From Pseudomonadota bacterium (GTDB lineage: Bacteria > Pseudomonadota > Alphaproteobacteria > Sphingomonadales > Sphingomonadaceae), in contig JAEZQR010000167.1 of the NCBI GenBank assembly GCA_023413015.1, forward strand, positions 1 through 6,270: a stretch of 6,270 nucleotides of DNA, written 5' to 3'. Numbering within the stretch: position 1 is the first letter of the stretch; each line of letters opens with the position of its first letter. The notes under the pieces are model-generated. The model was given only the letters and a program-made list of their open reading frames with translations. It was not told the DNA's origin and searched no databases. This document shows, piece by piece, positions 5,373 to 6,270 of the stretch. The translations under genes and the position numbers were made by a program.

Positions 5373-6270
5373 ATGTCCCTCCCCACCCTCCGATTCGATC
5401 ACGGTGAGACGATCGAGATGCTGCGCGACAGCGTTCGCGCCTTCGCCCAGGCCGAGATCGCACCGCGCGCCGCCGAGATCGACGCGACCAACACCTTTCC
5501 GCGTGACCTGTGGCCGAAGCTCGGCGAGCTCGGCCTGCACGGCATGACGGTTCCGGAGGCGGACGGCGGCACCGGCCTCGGCTACCTCGCGCACGTCATC
5601 GCGATGGAGGAGATCAGCCGCGCCTCGGCCTCGGTCGCCCTCTCCTACGGCGCGCACTCGAACCTCTGCATCAACCAGATCGCCCGCTGGGGCACGGCGG
5701 AGCAGAAGGCGAAATATCTGCCCAAGCTGATCTCGGGCGAGCATGTCGGCTCGCTCGCGATGTCGGAGCCCGGCGCCGGATCGGACGTCGTCTCGATGCG
5801 CCTGCGCGCCGAGAAGCGGAACGACCGCTTCATCCTCAACGGCAACAAGTTCTGGATCACCAACGGGCCGGAGGCGAACACGCTCGTCGTCTACGCCAAG
5901 ACCGATCCCGAGGCCGGCCCGCGCGGCATCACCGCCTTCCTGATCGAGCGTGGCATGAAGGGCTTCTCCACCGCGCAGAAGCTCGACAAGCTCGGCATGC
6001 GCGGCTCGGACACCTGCGAGCTGGTGTTCGAGGACTGCGAGGTTCCCTACGAGAATGTGCTCGGCGAAGAAGGCCGCGGCGTCCAGGTACTGATGTCGGG
6101 CCTCGATTATGAGCGCGTGGTGCTCTCGGGCGGCCCACTCGGGATCATGGCCGCCTGCCTCGACGTGGCCGTGCCCTACGTCCACGACCGCAAGCAGTTC
6201 GGTCAGCCGATCGGCACCTTCCAGCTGATGCAGGGCAAGCTCGCCGACATGTACGTCACCTTCTCGGCGG
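5373..6270 (+). CDS. liuA: Isovaleryl-CoA dehydrogenase (5' part; runs off the window)
   Basis: The first 299 residues of an acyl-CoA dehydrogenase are present, out of about 385-390 usual for the family. The enzyme is FAD-dependent and oxidises isovaleryl-CoA to 3-methylcrotonyl-CoA, the step just before LiuB/LiuD, passing electrons to electron-transfer flavoprotein. Visible motifs are the N-terminal helical domain with YGAHSNLCINQI (92-103), the acyl-CoA dehydrogenase signature AMSEPGAGSD (129-138), KFWITNG (159-165) and DKLGMRGSDTCEL (205-217). GLDYERVVLSGGPLGIM (243-259) carries Glu247, which aligns with catalytic Glu254 of human isovaleryl-CoA dehydrogenase; a glutamate at this place separates IVD from most other acyl-CoA dehydrogenases. 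QFGQPIGTFQLMQGKLADMY (275-294) is also IVD-like. The ATG at 5373 follows a weak purine stretch, GAGAAAG (5358-5364). The gene lies downstream of liuD behind an inverted repeat, so it may be co-transcribed or have its own promoter; I see no clear one in the gap. Confidence 0.94.
   Translation, partial: MSLPTLRFDHGETIEMLRDSVRAFAQAEIAPRAAEIDATNTFPRDLWPKLGELGLHGMTVPEADGGTGLGYLAHVIAMEEISRASASVALSYGAHSNLCINQIARWGTAEQKAKYLPKLISGEHVGSLAMSEPGAGSDVVSMRLRAEKRNDRFILNGNKFWITNGPEANTLVVYAKTDPEAGPRGITAFLIERGMKGFSTAQKLDKLGMRGSDTCELVFEDCEVPYENVLGEEGRGVQVLMSGLDYERVVLSGGPLGIMAACLDVAVPYVHDRKQFGQPIGTFQLMQGKLADMYVTFSA

Overview
The window is GC-rich DNA with strong G/C preference at third codon positions. All recognisable genes lie on the + strand. 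Two dispersed palindromic repeats are present: one with the core CTTCGACAGGCTCAGG, and one beginning CGTCATCCCGGC with a partner ending GCCGGGATGACG. From memory, both are common in Sphingomonadales genomes. Together with the protein families, they suggest an alphaproteobacterium, most likely a sphingomonad. This assignment is inference; no marker gene is present.

Layout: (1) 3-359 is the 3' end of an ABC transporter ATPase of the iron-siderophore/haem/cobalamin type. (2) A sigma70-like promoter overlaps its stop codon. It places the predicted transcription start on the ATG of the next gene, so that mRNA may be leaderless. (3) 391-1983 is liuB, the 3-methylcrotonyl-CoA carboxylase beta subunit. 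(4) 1984-2496 is an interruption: a small GIY-YIG nuclease-like gene bracketed by copies of a 31-bp repeat. Two of the three copies form a perfect 34-bp inverted repeat that lies inside the nuclease reading frame. (5) 2497-3288 is liuC, a 3-methylglutaconyl-CoA hydratase-type crotonase. (6) 3281-5266 is liuD, the biotin-containing alpha subunit of the carboxylase, overlapping liuC by 8 bp. (7) 5267-5372 is an intergenic gap holding a second, imperfect inverted repeat. (8) 5373 to the window end is liuA, isovaleryl-CoA dehydrogenase, cut off by the window edge.

The four liu products catalyse consecutive steps of leucine breakdown. LiuA oxidises isovaleryl-CoA to 3-methylcrotonyl-CoA. LiuB and LiuD carboxylate it to 3-methylglutaconyl-CoA. 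LiuC hydrates that to HMG-CoA. HMG-CoA lyase (liuE) and a LiuR-type regulator are not in the window.

The metabolic genes are ordinary family members. The part that deserves attention is the liuB-liuC junction. There a predicted single-domain nuclease has a C-terminal third encoded by palindromic repeat DNA, and it ends in a 4-bp overlap with the liuC start. I do not claim a new system. The repeat-bracketed nuclease is the only arrangement here that the standard pathway does not explain.
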